This document shows, in pieces, positions 7,428 through 16,755 of a stretch of 43,733 nt of DNA. The notes under the pieces are model-generated. The model was not told the DNA's origin. It did no database searches and saw only the letters and a program-made list of their open reading frames with translations. The translations under genes and the position numbers were made by a program. Origin of the DNA: Gammaproteobacteria bacterium. GTDB lineage: Bacteria > Pseudomonadota > Gammaproteobacteria > Xanthomonadales > Wenzhouxiangellaceae. The stretch is from positions 1 through 43,733 of the forward strand of contig JAAAPE010000039.1 of the NCBI GenBank assembly GCA_009908385.1, given 5' to 3'. Positions within the stretch are counted from its first letter, which is position 1, and every line of letters starts with the position of its first letter.

Positions 7428-7517
7428 TCAGTACGTCAGTAGTCAGTGCCTCTGACGCACGGACGCACCGACGCACGGACGCACTGACGCACCGACGCAC
7501 CGACGCACCGACGCACC
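7428..7517. repeat. GTCAGT block followed by eight GACGCACN octamers
   Basis: 7428-7449 holds GTCAGT-type units; 7454-7517 is eight tandem octamers GACGCAC followed by C, G or T. The two halves are partly complementary (GTCAGTGC against GCACTGAC). It sits in the divergent ltaE/hrpA intergenic region, about 40 bases before the hrpA start, so it may influence expression. The unit is shared with the 4453-4602 element. Confidence 0.9.
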
Positions 7518-7555
7518 GACCCGTCCTCACACGCCGATCTGCGAAAATACGCCCG

Positions 7556-10500
7556 ATGCCCGACGTACCCACCTTCGACCCGGATGCGGTCATGCAGCGC
7601 GATGTCGGCTGGCTCAAGCGCCGGCACCGCCAGCTTGTGCGCTTTCGCGGTCCGGCGGACAAGCGCGGGCGGCTGCTCGAGGGGTACGAAGCGCGGCTGC
7701 GCGATTCCATGGCACAGCTCGAGCGGCGTGCCGAGGCGCGGCCGGACACCGGCGAGGCGCCGGACCTGCCGATCGCCGCTCACGCCGAGCCGATCGTCGA
7801 GGCGATTCGAGCGAACCAGGTGGTGATCGTCGCCGGCGAGACCGGGTCGGGCAAGTCGACCCAGTTGCCGAAGCTCTGCCTCGAGGCGGGACGGGGCGTG
7901 CGCGGACTCGTCGGCTGCACCCAGCCTCGCCGGATCGCCGCGCGTTCGGTGGCGCGCCGCGTTGCCGAGGAGCTCGGCACCGAGCTGGGGCAGGCCGTGG
8001 GCTTCCAGGTGCGCTTTACCGACCGGGTATCGGCGGAAAGCTACGTCAAGTTCATGACCGACGGCATCCTGCTCGCCGAGGTCCACCACGACCGGCTGCT
8101 CGACGCCTACGACACCCTGATCATCGACGAGGCCCACGAGCGCAGCCTCAACATCGATTTCCTGCTCGGTTATCTCAAGCGGCTGACCCGGCGTCGTCCG
8201 GACCTCAAGATCATCATCACTTCCGCGACGATCGATACCGAACGCTTCGCCGAGCACTTCGACGATGCGCCCGTCATCACGGTCGAGGGGCGCGGTTACC
8301 CGGTCGATATCCGCTACCAGGCGCCGAACGAGGGCGAAGACCTGCCCCAGCAGGTACGACGGGCCGTCGACACGGTCAGCCGCATCGACCCGCGCGGCGA
8401 CGTGCTGGTGTTCCTGCCCGGCGAGCGCGAAATCTTCCGGGTCTCGCGCGCGCTCAGGCGAGCGAGCCTGTCTCACACCGAGATCCTGCCCTTGTACGCC
8501 CGCCTTCCGGCAGGGCAGCAGGACCGGATCTTCAAGCCGGGTGCGGGCCGGCGCATCGTGCTGGCCACCAACGTGGCCGAAACGTCGCTGACCGTTCCCG
8601 GCATACGCTTCGTGGTCGACTCCGGGCTGGCACGGATCTCGCGTTACGCCGCGCATTCCAAGGTGCTCCGGCTTCCCGTCGAGCCCGTCTCGCAGGCGTC
8701 GTGCAACCAGCGCGCCGGGCGGTGCGGGCGCGTCGGTCCGGGGACCTGCGTGCGCCTTTTCGAGGAAGCCGATTTCCTCGCCCGGCCGGAGTTCACGGAG
8801 CCGGAGATCCAGCGCGCCGGGCTGGTCGGCGTCGTGCTCGAAATGCTCGCGCTGGGACTCGGCGATCCCGAGAACTTCCCGTTCGTCGATGCGCCGCCGA
8901 AGCGGCTCATCGGTGAGGCGCGCCAGAGCCTGTTCGAGCTGGGGGCTGTCGACGAGGAACGACGCCTGACGAAGCCGGGCAGGACGCTGGCGCGCCTGCC
9001 GGTGGATGCTCGTCACGGGCGCATGCTCATGGAAGCGGCCGAGCGCGGCGCCCTGGCCGAAATGCTGGTGCTGGTGGCCGGATTGTCGGTGCCCGACGTG
9101 CGCGACCGTCCGCTCGACCAGCAGCAGGCCGCCGATCAGGCGCACGCGCAATTCGCCGTGCCCGATTCGGATTTCCTGACGCTGCTGAAGCTCTGGCAGT
9201 GGTGGCAGAACGTCCGTGCCGAGAACTCGCGAAGTCAGGCCGACAAGCTGGCCCGCAAGCATTTTCTGGCCTCGCAGCGCCTGCACGAGTGGGGACAGCT
9301 GCACGGGCAGCTCAGGCAGATCGCGCGCGACGAGCGGTGGCGGCCCGGCAAGCTCGGGACGGCCGAGCCGGAGACGATCCATCGCAGCCTGCTGGCGGGT
9401 CTGCTCGGAATGGTCGGCCAGCACCAGGAAGCCGGGGAATATCTGGGGGCGCGCGGCCACAAGTTCCGCATCTTTCCCGGTTCGGTCCTGGCGCGCCGCA
9501 ACCCGGGCTGGATCATGGCGGCCGAACTGGTCGAAACCGCGCGGCCGTATGCCCGCATGGTGGCCCCGGTCAAACCGGGCTGGCTGGAGCAGCAGGGCGC
9601 CCACCTGCTCAAGCGGCGTGTCCACGATCCGCACTGGGACCGGCGATCGGGTCGTGTCATGGGCTACGAACAGCTCAGCCTCCACGGACTGGTGCTGGTG
9701 GAAAAGCGCCGGACGCACTATGGCCCTCATGATCCCGCGACCGCCCGCTCGATCTTCATTCGGCACGCCCTGGTGCGCGGCGAAATCCATTCGAAAGCCG
9801 AATTCCTGGCGAGAAACGCCGCGCTCAGGCGCGAGCTGGCCGAGCACGAGCACAAGCGCCGCCGCCGCGACGTGCTTGCGGCCGAAGCCGAGCTGGAAGC
9901 CTTCTTCGCCGAGCGACTGCCGGACGACATCTACACCACGAAGGCCTTCGCGCGCTGGTACGAAAAGCTCGACGACGATGCGCGATCGAAGCTGCTCTAC
10001 GATCGCGCCACGCTGCTGCGCGACGAAGCGCCCCTGGCGGGCGAGGAAGCCTTTCCCGAAACGCTCACGATGGGGCCGGAGCAGTTCCGCCTGCACTACC
10101 ATTTCGATCCGGCTTCCGAGCGCGACGGCGTCACGCTCGACTGCCCCCTTCACCTGCTCAACCGCCTCGATCGCGGACGGCTGCAGTGGCTGGTACCCGG
10201 CCTGCTCGAGGAAAAGGTCACCGCCCTGATCGCGAGCCTGCCCAAGTCCCGGCGCCGCTCACTCGTGCCGGCCGCCGAGTACGCGCGCGCGGCCATCGAA
10301 TCCCTGGGCCGGCCCGAGAGTTCTCTGCTCGATCGCCTGGCCGCAGAGCTTTCGCGCATGTCGGGGATGTCGGTGTCAGCCGACGACTTCAAGCTCGACA
10401 AGCTGCCGCGCCACCTGCACGTCCGGGTGCGGCTGCTCGGCGACGGTGGCGAAGTGCTGGGTGAGAGCCGCGATGTCGACGCCCTGATCGAACGCTTCAG

Positions 10501-11407
10501 CGATCGTGCGCGACGCGAGTTCATGGCCCGCCAGGCCGGACAGTGGCAGCGCGACGGATTGTCCCCGAACGAGTTCCCGGCGCTGCCCGAGGTAATCACG
10601 ACGCGCGGCGGACACAGCGCCTGGCCCGCGCTCGTCGCCCAGGGCGAGCGCGCGGGCATCAGGCTGTTCGACAGCGAAGCCGACGCGCGCACGGCCCACC
10701 GCGAGGGCCTGCTCGTCCTCGTGCGCTCGGCCATCGGCGACAAGTGGAAGTACCTCGGAAAGCACCACGGCCTCTCGAGGGAAGCGCAACTGGCCTGGAC
10801 GCGGGTGGAGGACATCAGCGCCTTCACCGTGGCCCTGCGAAACCTGGTCCTGAGGCGTTTTCTCGCATCGGCCTGGACGGTGCGCGACGCAACCGCCTTC
10901 GGTCAGCTTTTGGCGACTGTTCGTCGGGATTTGCTGTCGATTTACGGGGAGATGGCTGAAGTTGCCGATCAATGCCTGCGCTCCTGGCACGAGCTGTCGC
11001 TCTGGCTCGGCAGCCTCGAGGAAGCCGTTCCGAAGGCGGTGGGCGACATGCGCAGCCAGCTCGACGACCTGATGTATCGCGGTTTCCTCGATGACATCGA
11101 GTCGACCCGCCTGGCGCATTATCCGCGCTACCTCAAAGCCATTCGAATGCGCCTGGAGGTACTCGAGCGCGATCCCGTGCGCGACAGCTCGCGAATGGCG
11201 GAGCTCCAGCCCTGGTGGCAGCGCTACCTGGACTACCTGGCCGCCGAAGGCTGGTACACGCCTTCGCTGGACCGCTTCAGGTGGCTGGTCGAGGAGTACC
11301 GGGTGCAGCTGTTCGCCCAGTCGCTGGGCACGGCCGAAAAGACATCCCGCCAGCGTTTGCGGGCCGCCTGGGACGAGGTCGAGGCCGAAAGCCGGCTGAT
11401 TGCGTGA
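7556..11407 (+). CDS. hrpA: ATP-dependent RNA helicase HrpA (DEAH box)
   Basis: A 1283-residue DEAH-box RNA helicase, close to the ~1300 residues of E. coli HrpA, which acts on RNA and stalled ribosomes in the cytosol. Motif I is GETGSGKST (94-102), motif II DEAH (191-194), motif III SAT (223-225), and motif VI QRAGRCGR lies near residue 390. Winged-helix, ratchet and OB-like regions follow (PGSVLARRNPGWIMAAELVE), then the long C-terminal DUF3418 region to the end. The frame is open upstream to 7424 but that stretch is only the octamer repeat; the ATG at 7556 fits homologues. Single gene, no partner visible. Confidence 0.96.
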   Translation: MPDVPTFDPDAVMQRDVGWLKRRHRQLVRFRGPADKRGRLLEGYEARLRDSMAQLERRAEARPDTGEAPDLPIAAHAEPIVEAIRANQVVIVAGETGSGKSTQLPKLCLEAGRGVRGLVGCTQPRRIAARSVARRVAEELGTELGQAVGFQVRFTDRVSAESYVKFMTDGILLAEVHHDRLLDAYDTLIIDEAHERSLNIDFLLGYLKRLTRRRPDLKIIITSATIDTERFAEHFDDAPVITVEGRGYPVDIRYQAPNEGEDLPQQVRRAVDTVSRIDPRGDVLVFLPGEREIFRVSRALRRASLSHTEILPLYARLPAGQQDRIFKPGAGRRIVLATNVAETSLTVPGIRFVVDSGLARISRYAAHSKVLRLPVEPVSQASCNQRAGRCGRVGPGTCVRLFEEADFLARPEFTEPEIQRAGLVGVVLEMLALGLGDPENFPFVDAPPKRLIGEARQSLFELGAVDEERRLTKPGRTLARLPVDARHGRMLMEAAERGALAEMLVLVAGLSVPDVRDRPLDQQQAADQAHAQFAVPDSDFLTLLKLWQWWQNVRAENSRSQADKLARKHFLASQRLHEWGQLHGQLRQIARDERWRPGKLGTAEPETIHRSLLAGLLGMVGQHQEAGEYLGARGHKFRIFPGSVLARRNPGWIMAAELVETARPYARMVAPVKPGWLEQQGAHLLKRRVHDPHWDRRSGRVMGYEQLSLHGLVLVEKRRTHYGPHDPATARSIFIRHALVRGEIHSKAEFLARNAALRRELAEHEHKRRRRDVLAAEAELEAFFAERLPDDIYTTKAFARWYEKLDDDARSKLLYDRATLLRDEAPLAGEEAFPETLTMGPEQFRLHYHFDPASERDGVTLDCPLHLLNRLDRGRLQWLVPGLLEEKVTALIASLPKSRRRSLVPAAEYARAAIESLGRPESSLLDRLAAELSRMSGMSVSADDFKLDKLPRHLHVRVRLLGDGGEVLGESRDVDALIERFSDRARREFMARQAGQWQRDGLSPNEFPALPEVITTRGGHSAWPALVAQGERAGIRLFDSEADARTAHREGLLVLVRSAIGDKWKYLGKHHGLSREAQLAWTRVEDISAFTVALRNLVLRRFLASAWTVRDATAFGQLLATVRRDLLSIYGEMAEVADQCLRSWHELSLWLGSLEEAVPKAVGDMRSQLDDLMYRGFLDDIESTRLAHYPRYLKAIRMRLEVLERDPVRDSSRMAELQPWWQRYLDYLAAEGWYTPSLDRFRWLVEEYRVQLFAQSLGTAEKTSRQRLRAAWDEVEAESRLIA

Positions 11408-11491
11408 CCGAATTCGCAGTAATCGGCCAGAAAGGCCTGAATTAACGGAACTTTTATTGCTCCCGAATAGTCTTCTGACTTTTGAAGGCGC

Positions 11492-11497
11492 TACAAT
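11492..11497 (+). promoter_or_regulatory. -10 element (TACAAT) for the Ig-like protein gene
   Basis: TACAAT matches a sigma-70 -10 box in the hrpA-downstream gap. A transcript starting near 11504 rules out the TTG at 11482 and favours 11524 or 11536. The -35 is weak. Confidence 0.45.
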
Positions 11498-11535
11498 TGT
11501 GGCCAGCCAGTGAATCCGACTCAATGGAAGACCAA

Positions 11536-13842
11536 GTGACCGCATTGCACGCATACCGAAAATTTGCTGTTTTCCTGTCTGCCAGCGTGTTCGCGGGCAT
11601 GGCAATGGCCCAGCCTCTCGAATCGACCGACCCCGACCTCTTCTTCACCATCGACGGTGAGGACGCGGGCATCGTGCCCATCGCCGTGGAAACCGGCCAG
11701 TCCAACCCTGTTAGCTACGATTTCGGCAGCGGCTCGGTCAGCCTGCGGGTCGCGGACGCGATTTCGATGTCCGGCCGCTATACCGACCCGCTGTTCTGCT
11801 TCGACTTCAGCCCGGGAGTGAGCGCGCTGGCATCGCTCGACGTGATCGACGCCAACGGCCACCCGGTGGTGGCCGGCCTCTCGCTCGACGGGTCGCTGCA
11901 GTATGACCTGCTGGCCAACCAGATCGGGGTCACGCCGCTGGCCGGCTCGCGCTGCTTCTACAAGGGCAGCTCGACCAACGTGTTCGGCCTGTTCGGCCAG
12001 CCCCCCTTCGAGCCGGAAGCGGCGCCGGGGGACTCGATCTTCGGCGACGCCTTCCTGGGTGAAGCGGTCAGTATCGAGTTCCAGGGGCTCCCTTCGTTCG
12101 TCACCGCGGGCAGCCAGATCAGCTACCAGCTCGTGGTCAGTAACGTGTCCGGGCGACGCCTCGACAATTTAGGTCTGCAGGAACTGTTCCCGGCCAACGA
12201 GGACTTCTTCGACGCGACGCTGACCCTCGACGGCTGGACCTGCAGCGGGGGGGTCCAGTGCCCCTCCAGCAGCCTCAACGGCAGTGATTCCCTGCGCTTC
12301 CAGGGATTCGACATGCGCCCCGGCGAAACCATCGTCTTCGACATCACCCGTACCGTGAACGGGTCTTCCGCGGTGGATTCCGTCATCGACCTCTACGCCG
12401 GGGTGATCGCCGCGGACACGCCGCTTGAACCCTTCGACACGGCGCAGACCAGCACCACGGTCGTGGGCGCGGGTGATTCCCTGTCGGTCGCGCCGGCCGA
12501 AGCCACGGTCGGCGAGGATGCGGTGATCACCGTCACGGCACTGGACGCCGGCCAGAACCCCGTTCCGGGCATCGAGGTCGTCATCGACAACACCGACGGG
12601 CTGCAGGTCGACCCCGTCGGCCCCACTACCACCGATCCCGAGGGAGAGGTTCTGTTCCGCGCTTCGACGACGGCGGCCGGCGACTACTCGGTCCAGTTCA
12701 GCGCCACGGATACGGCGATTTCGCCAGGGACCGGAACCGTGAGCTTCAACGCCGCAGCCCCGGACGCGATCGTTGCCTACGTCGACCAGAATGGTGCCGT
12801 GGCCAACGGCTCGGACCAGGTGCTGGTCAAGGTCTACCTCGAGGACCAGTTCGAAAACCCCGTGCCCGGCATAACGGTCGAAGTGATCGATGACGGCGGT
12901 CTGACGTCGCTGCCGCCGTCGGCGGTGACGGCCCCCAGCGGCATCGCCACCCTGCCGGCGACCTCCGAGGAAGCCGATTCGTACCTGATCGAACTGGCCG
13001 TTTCGGGCCAGACCTCCGAGACCGTCACGGTCAACTTCGTGGCCGGCGACCCGGCCGACTTCTTGTTCGTGCAGGGCCCGACCGACACGCCGGAAGAAGG
13101 CACGATTTCCCCTGCGGTGGTCGTTCAGCTCGTCGACGAGAATGGCAACTGGATCGAGGACAACGACTCGGTCGAGATCACGCTGCAGTTGCGCCAGGGC
13201 TCGTCCGCCATCATCCCCGGGCTCGCGGTCGCGACCGTGACTGACGGCCAGGCGACGTTCCCGGGTCTCTCGCTGGACGGCGTCCCGGCAGGCATCGATT
13301 ATTACCTGCGTGCTTTCGGCACATTCTCGGGCGCCCCGCTGCTGCAGGACAGCACCCCGTTCGACATCACGGCGCTCGTACCCGACACGCTCGCCCTTAA
13401 CCTGGATTTCGACAGCCAGTATTCGCAGGGTGCCCAGGCGAGTGGCCTGATCGACTTCACCTACACCCAGAACGCCGGTGATATCGAACAGATCTTCAAC
13501 GTCTTCCGGGTCTTCGATGACCAGGGCGAGGAAGTCGACCCGGCGACCTATGACGCGATCTTCCAGAGCGTTTCCTACGGCCCGGCCGGTTACGAAAATT
13601 ACATCCGGCCACTTTCCGGAAGCAGTGCCGCCAACGTGGTCGCACCGGAATCCGTGCAGATCACCGCCGACTTCGTACTCGAGTCGACAGCGCCGCTCGG
13701 CGACTACACGCTCAGCCTGACCAGCTACGACGTTACGGGCGAGGATCCCGACAGCGTGTCCCTGGGCAATGCCGACAACGGGGATTACCCCATCTTCGCA
13801 AGTGCCGTCACGGATTCGATCAGCCTGGTCGAAGCGCAGTAG
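11536..13842 (+). CDS. Secreted protein with DUF11-like and Ig-like (Big_1-type) domains
   Basis: A ~768-residue exported protein with a signal peptide (RKFAVFLSASVFAGMAMA, cut before Q). After an N-terminal beta-rich region comes a DUF11-like segment (about 185-290: SYQLVVSNVSG, MRPGETIVFDITRTVNG). Then come three or more bacterial Ig-like modules, recognisable from VTALDAGQNPVPGIEVVID, VYLEDQFENPVPGITVEVID and VQLVDENGNWIEDNDSVEI, and a C-terminal beta domain. It has no catalytic motif, no sortase signal and no membrane anchor, so it is probably a structural or adhesive extracellular protein. The GTG at 11536 has GGAAG five bases upstream; ATG 11524 is the alternative but adds acidic residues ahead of the signal peptide. 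Function is unassigned. Confidence 0.8.
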   Translation: MTALHAYRKFAVFLSASVFAGMAMAQPLESTDPDLFFTIDGEDAGIVPIAVETGQSNPVSYDFGSGSVSLRVADAISMSGRYTDPLFCFDFSPGVSALASLDVIDANGHPVVAGLSLDGSLQYDLLANQIGVTPLAGSRCFYKGSSTNVFGLFGQPPFEPEAAPGDSIFGDAFLGEAVSIEFQGLPSFVTAGSQISYQLVVSNVSGRRLDNLGLQELFPANEDFFDATLTLDGWTCSGGVQCPSSSLNGSDSLRFQGFDMRPGETIVFDITRTVNGSSAVDSVIDLYAGVIAADTPLEPFDTAQTSTTVVGAGDSLSVAPAEATVGEDAVITVTALDAGQNPVPGIEVVIDNTDGLQVDPVGPTTTDPEGEVLFRASTTAAGDYSVQFSATDTAISPGTGTVSFNAAAPDAIVAYVDQNGAVANGSDQVLVKVYLEDQFENPVPGITVEVIDDGGLTSLPPSAVTAPSGIATLPATSEEADSYLIELAVSGQTSETVTVNFVAGDPADFLFVQGPTDTPEEGTISPAVVVQLVDENGNWIEDNDSVEITLQLRQGSSAIIPGLAVATVTDGQATFPGLSLDGVPAGIDYYLRAFGTFSGAPLLQDSTPFDITALVPDTLALNLDFDSQYSQGAQASGLIDFTYTQNAGDIEQIFNVFRVFDDQGEEVDPATYDAIFQSVSYGPAGYENYIRPLSGSSAANVVAPESVQITADFVLESTAPLGDYTLSLTSYDVTGEDPDSVSLGNADNGDYPIFASAVTDSISLVEAQ

Positions 13843-13861
13843 CCGCCGCTGACCCGTCAGA

Positions 13862-13891
13862 TTGAGCGCCGTCGTGCCGACGGCGTATGAT
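13862..13891 (+). promoter_or_regulatory. Candidate sigma-70 promoter of relA with a palindromic spacer
   Basis: TTGAGC (13862-13867) and TATGAT (13886-13891) are separated by 18 bases. The spacer contains a perfect 7-bp inverted repeat, GCCGTCG-TGC-CGACGGC (13868-13884), which could be an operator. Confidence 0.55.
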
Positions 13892-13926
13892 CGGGTCCGT
13901 CACCCACGGACCCCTTCCGTAACGCG

Positions 13927-16083
13927 ATGTCCGAGACCGCCCAACACTCCGCCGGCGCGTTGCGCCAATGGCTGCAGCGCTATGCCCGCAACAGCGGCGA
14001 GGCGGTGCAGGGCTTCGAGCCGGTGCTGGGGGCGCTAGCGGCAAGATTCGGCGGCGGTCAGGACGATACCCTGCAGATGATCCGCGACGCGCTCCAGACG
14101 CTGTCTCGTCTCGATCCCGACCAGGCGACCGTCTACGCCACCCTGGCGCTTCCGCTGGTGCTCGAGTCCGACGACAGCGGCGCGAGCCTGTTCGACGACG
14201 CGCCCGAGGACGTCCCCGGCCTGGTCGACCAGCTCAGGACCCTGTTTCATTTCGGGCGAAGCTACCTGCCCGACGACCAGACCCGGGCCGAGGGGCTTCG
14301 GCGCTTGCTGATGGCCCTGGTGGCCGACGTTCGGGTCGTGCTGATCGCGCTGGCCTGGCAGGTGGCCCGACTCCATGCCGTGAGGGAGGCTGACGACCCG
14401 GCGCGCCAGGCCGTGGCGCGGGAGACGCGCATGATCCACGCGCCCCTGGCCAATCGCCTGGGGATCTGGCAGCTCAAGTGGGAGCTCGAGGACCTGGCGT
14501 TCCGCTTCCTCGAGCCCGAGGCCTACCGGCGCATCAGCCGGCTGGTCGCCGAGAAGCGCTCGGACCGCCAGGCCTTCATCGAGCGTTTCATGGCCGAGCT
14601 CCGGCAGGGCCTCGGCGAGTCGGGGATCGACGGAGACGTCAGCGGTCGGGCCAAGCACATCTATTCGATCTGGCGCAAGATGCAGCGCAAGGGGCTCGAC
14701 TTCCACGAGCTGTTCGACGTGCGCGCGGTGCGCGTCCTGGTGGCCACGGTCGAGCACTGCTACAGCGTGCTGGGCCTGGTTCACACCCGCTGGCAGCCCG
14801 TGCCCGGCGAGTTCGACGACTACATCACCAATCCCAAGGCCAATCTCTACCAGTCGCTGCATACCGCCGTGAGCACACCGAGCGGGCGCGTGGTCGAGGT
14901 CCAGATCCGGACGCACGACATGCATCGTCATGCCGAACTCGGCGTCGCCGCGCACTGGCGGTACAAGGAAGGCGGCCCGCGCGACGAGGGCCTCGAGAAA
15001 CGCATCGGCGTGATGCGCCAGCTGCTCGACACCCAGGAGGGCGAAGACGACGCGACGCTGCTGGAGAGTTTCGAGAACCTGACCACGGAAGATCGCGTCT
15101 ACGTGCTCACCCCGCGCGGCGACGTCCGCGACCTCGCGGCCGGGGCGACGCCGCTGGATTTCGCCTACCTGATACACACCGAGGTCGGGCATCGCTGCCG
15201 CGGCGCTCGCGTCAACGGGCGCATCGTGCCCTTGACCTACCAGCTGAGGAACGGCGACCGCGTCGAGATTCTCACCGCCAGGGAACCGCGGCCCTCTCGC
15301 GACTGGCTGATTCCGCGGCTGGGCTACGTGGGCACCGCCCGGGCCCGCTCCAAGGTCCGGCAGTGGTTTCGCCAGGCCAACCACGACGAGAACCTGGCGG
15401 CCGGGCGTCAGGCGGTGGAATCGGAGTTCCGCCGGCTCGACCTGGCGCTCGACGAGATCCGGCGAGTCATGGAGAAGTTCAACGCCACCCGCGTCGAGGA
15501 TCTCTACGTGAGCGTCGGCGCGGGCGACGTCACCGCCACGCAGGTCGCGCAGGCCGTCGAGCGGCTGCACGCGCGCGAGCGCCAGGCCAGCGAGGGCATC
15601 GCGGTACAGCGTCGCTCCCAGGCCAGCCCGGAAGAGGACGACGTGCGCATCGAGGGGGTCGGCAGCCTGATGCACCAGATGGCGCGCTGCTGCCAGCCGG
15701 TGCCCGGCGATCCGATCGGCGGCTACGTCACGCGCGGACGCGGCGTGAGCATACACCGCCTCGACTGCAGGCAGTTCCTGAACCTGCAGCGCCGTCAGCC
15801 CGAACGGGTGCTCGACGTGCGCTGGTCGGCGCGTTCCGGCAATCGCTATCCCTCGCGGGTGATGGTCGAGGCCTGGGACCGGCGGGAACTGATCAAGGAC
15901 ATCGGCACCCTGCTGGCGGCGGAGAAGGTCAACGTCACCAGCATGAACGCTCGTCATGCCGGCAGCGGCGACGGCGTCGAGATCGAGCTGACCGTCGAGG
16001 TCGAGGACTTCGACCAGCTCGCCGCGCTGCTCAGCCGCCTTCAGGCGCTCTCGGGCGTCACCGCCGTGCGCCGGCTGCGCTGA
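13927..16083 (+). CDS. relA: GTP pyrophosphokinase RelA ((p)ppGpp synthetase I)
   Basis: A 718-residue long RelA/SpoT homologue making (p)ppGpp from GTP/GDP and ATP on starved ribosomes. The HD hydrolase region (about 90-190) lacks the catalytic His-Asp pair (ALAWQVARLHAV instead of the LADRLHN seen in SpoT), so hydrolase activity should be absent. The synthetase domain carries GRAKHIYSIWRKMQRKGLDF and the acidic EFDD motif (Glu295-Asp298) that marks RelA rather than the RxKD of SpoT/Rel. TGS (about 390-450), the zinc-finger-like region (RCCQPVPGDPIGGY, about 588) and a C-terminal ACT domain (about 645-718) follow in normal order. DksA, the usual partner of ppGpp, is also in the window at 43092. 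Confidence 0.97.
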   Translation: MSETAQHSAGALRQWLQRYARNSGEAVQGFEPVLGALAARFGGGQDDTLQMIRDALQTLSRLDPDQATVYATLALPLVLESDDSGASLFDDAPEDVPGLVDQLRTLFHFGRSYLPDDQTRAEGLRRLLMALVADVRVVLIALAWQVARLHAVREADDPARQAVARETRMIHAPLANRLGIWQLKWELEDLAFRFLEPEAYRRISRLVAEKRSDRQAFIERFMAELRQGLGESGIDGDVSGRAKHIYSIWRKMQRKGLDFHELFDVRAVRVLVATVEHCYSVLGLVHTRWQPVPGEFDDYITNPKANLYQSLHTAVSTPSGRVVEVQIRTHDMHRHAELGVAAHWRYKEGGPRDEGLEKRIGVMRQLLDTQEGEDDATLLESFENLTTEDRVYVLTPRGDVRDLAAGATPLDFAYLIHTEVGHRCRGARVNGRIVPLTYQLRNGDRVEILTAREPRPSRDWLIPRLGYVGTARARSKVRQWFRQANHDENLAAGRQAVESEFRRLDLALDEIRRVMEKFNATRVEDLYVSVGAGDVTATQVAQAVERLHARERQASEGIAVQRRSQASPEEDDVRIEGVGSLMHQMARCCQPVPGDPIGGYVTRGRGVSIHRLDCRQFLNLQRRQPERVLDVRWSARSGNRYPSRVMVEAWDRRELIKDIGTLLAAEKVNVTSMNARHAGSGDGVEIELTVEVEDFDQLAALLSRLQALSGVTAVRRLR

Positions 16084-16116
16084 GAAGAAAGCCCGCCGGC
16101 CGCCCCACCGCCGCCG

Positions 16117-16755
16117 TCAGCGCAGTCCCAGCGTCTCGAGCAGCCCGGCGACGGCCTCCCCGGCCGCCCGGTAGCTGAAATGCCGCTCGACGTTGCCCAG
16201 GCCGCCTTCGCGCAGCCGGGTCCACAAGGCCTCGTCATGGTAGGCCCGGATCACGGCTTCGGCGAACTGGCCGGCATCGTCGGCGATCAGGACGTCGACG
16301 CCGTCGCTCAGGTACATGCCCTCGGCCGCGCAGCTGCTGGCGACCACCGGCAGGCCCCAGGCCATCGCCTGGTTGACCTTGCCCTTGACCCCCGCCCCGT
16401 AGCGCAGCGGGGCCAGCGAAAGTCGGCAGCCGTTGAGATAGGGAGAGAGGTCCTCGACGTAGCCGTGCAGAACCACGCCCTCGGCGCGGCGCTCCCGCAG
16501 CGTCTCGGGCATGCGGCTGCCGATCAGGTGCAGGCGCACGTCGGGCAGCTGTTGCCGCACGCGCGGCATGATGTCGTCGATCAGCCATTCGGCCGCATCG
16601 ACGTTGGGCGGATGCTGGAAGCCGCCCACGAAGAGCAGGTCGCGGCGCTCCCGCCAGTCCGGTCCGCGACCGCGGATCCGGTGGATATTCGACAGGACGC
16701 GAATGGCGGCATCGGGCGCCATTTCTTCGAGCAGTTCCGCTTCCGTCGGACTCAC
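16117..16755 (-). CDS. C-terminal GT4 half of the giant glycosyltransferase, out of frame with its 5' part
   Basis: This frame encodes 212 residues of a GT-B type (GT4) glycosyltransferase C-domain: LLFVGGFQHPPNVDAAEWL, LHLIGSRMPETL, LAPLRYGAGVKGKVNQAMAW and GLPVVASSCAAEGMYLSDG. It reads naturally upstream as ELDLIRACDATLVVSPTE, which should continue from the preceding frame ending in RAERMAERT. The apparent GTG start at 16755 (VSPTE) is therefore probably not a true start but a point inside one long gene broken by a frameshift near 16800. Whether the C-domain is translated in the cell cannot be told from this sequence. Confidence 0.75.
   Translation of the reverse strand: MSPTEAELLEEMAPDAAIRVLSNIHRIRGRGPDWRERRDLLFVGGFQHPPNVDAAEWLIDDIMPRVRQQLPDVRLHLIGSRMPETLRERRAEGVVLHGYVEDLSPYLNGCRLSLAPLRYGAGVKGKVNQAMAWGLPVVASSCAAEGMYLSDGVDVLIADDAGQFAEAVIRAYHDEALWTRLREGGLGNVERHFSYRAAGEAVAGLLETLGLR

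Noticed and set aside
7424-7555. N-terminal extension of HrpA through the octamer repeat
   Set aside because: The translated extension is only THRRTDA-type repeat sequence; homology and a good ATG begin at 7556.
7436-10153. 905-residue minus-strand open frame opposite hrpA
   Set aside because: Shadow frame of a GC-rich gene; no family motif, while the plus strand carries all helicase motifs. The same applies to the long frames opposite relA (14035-15957), the glycosyltransferase (16511-19216) and the kds genes (37344-39830).
11482-11535. TTG at 11482 as start of the Ig-like protein
   Set aside because: It lies upstream of the probable -10 box (11492-11497) and would add residues ahead of a normal signal peptide.
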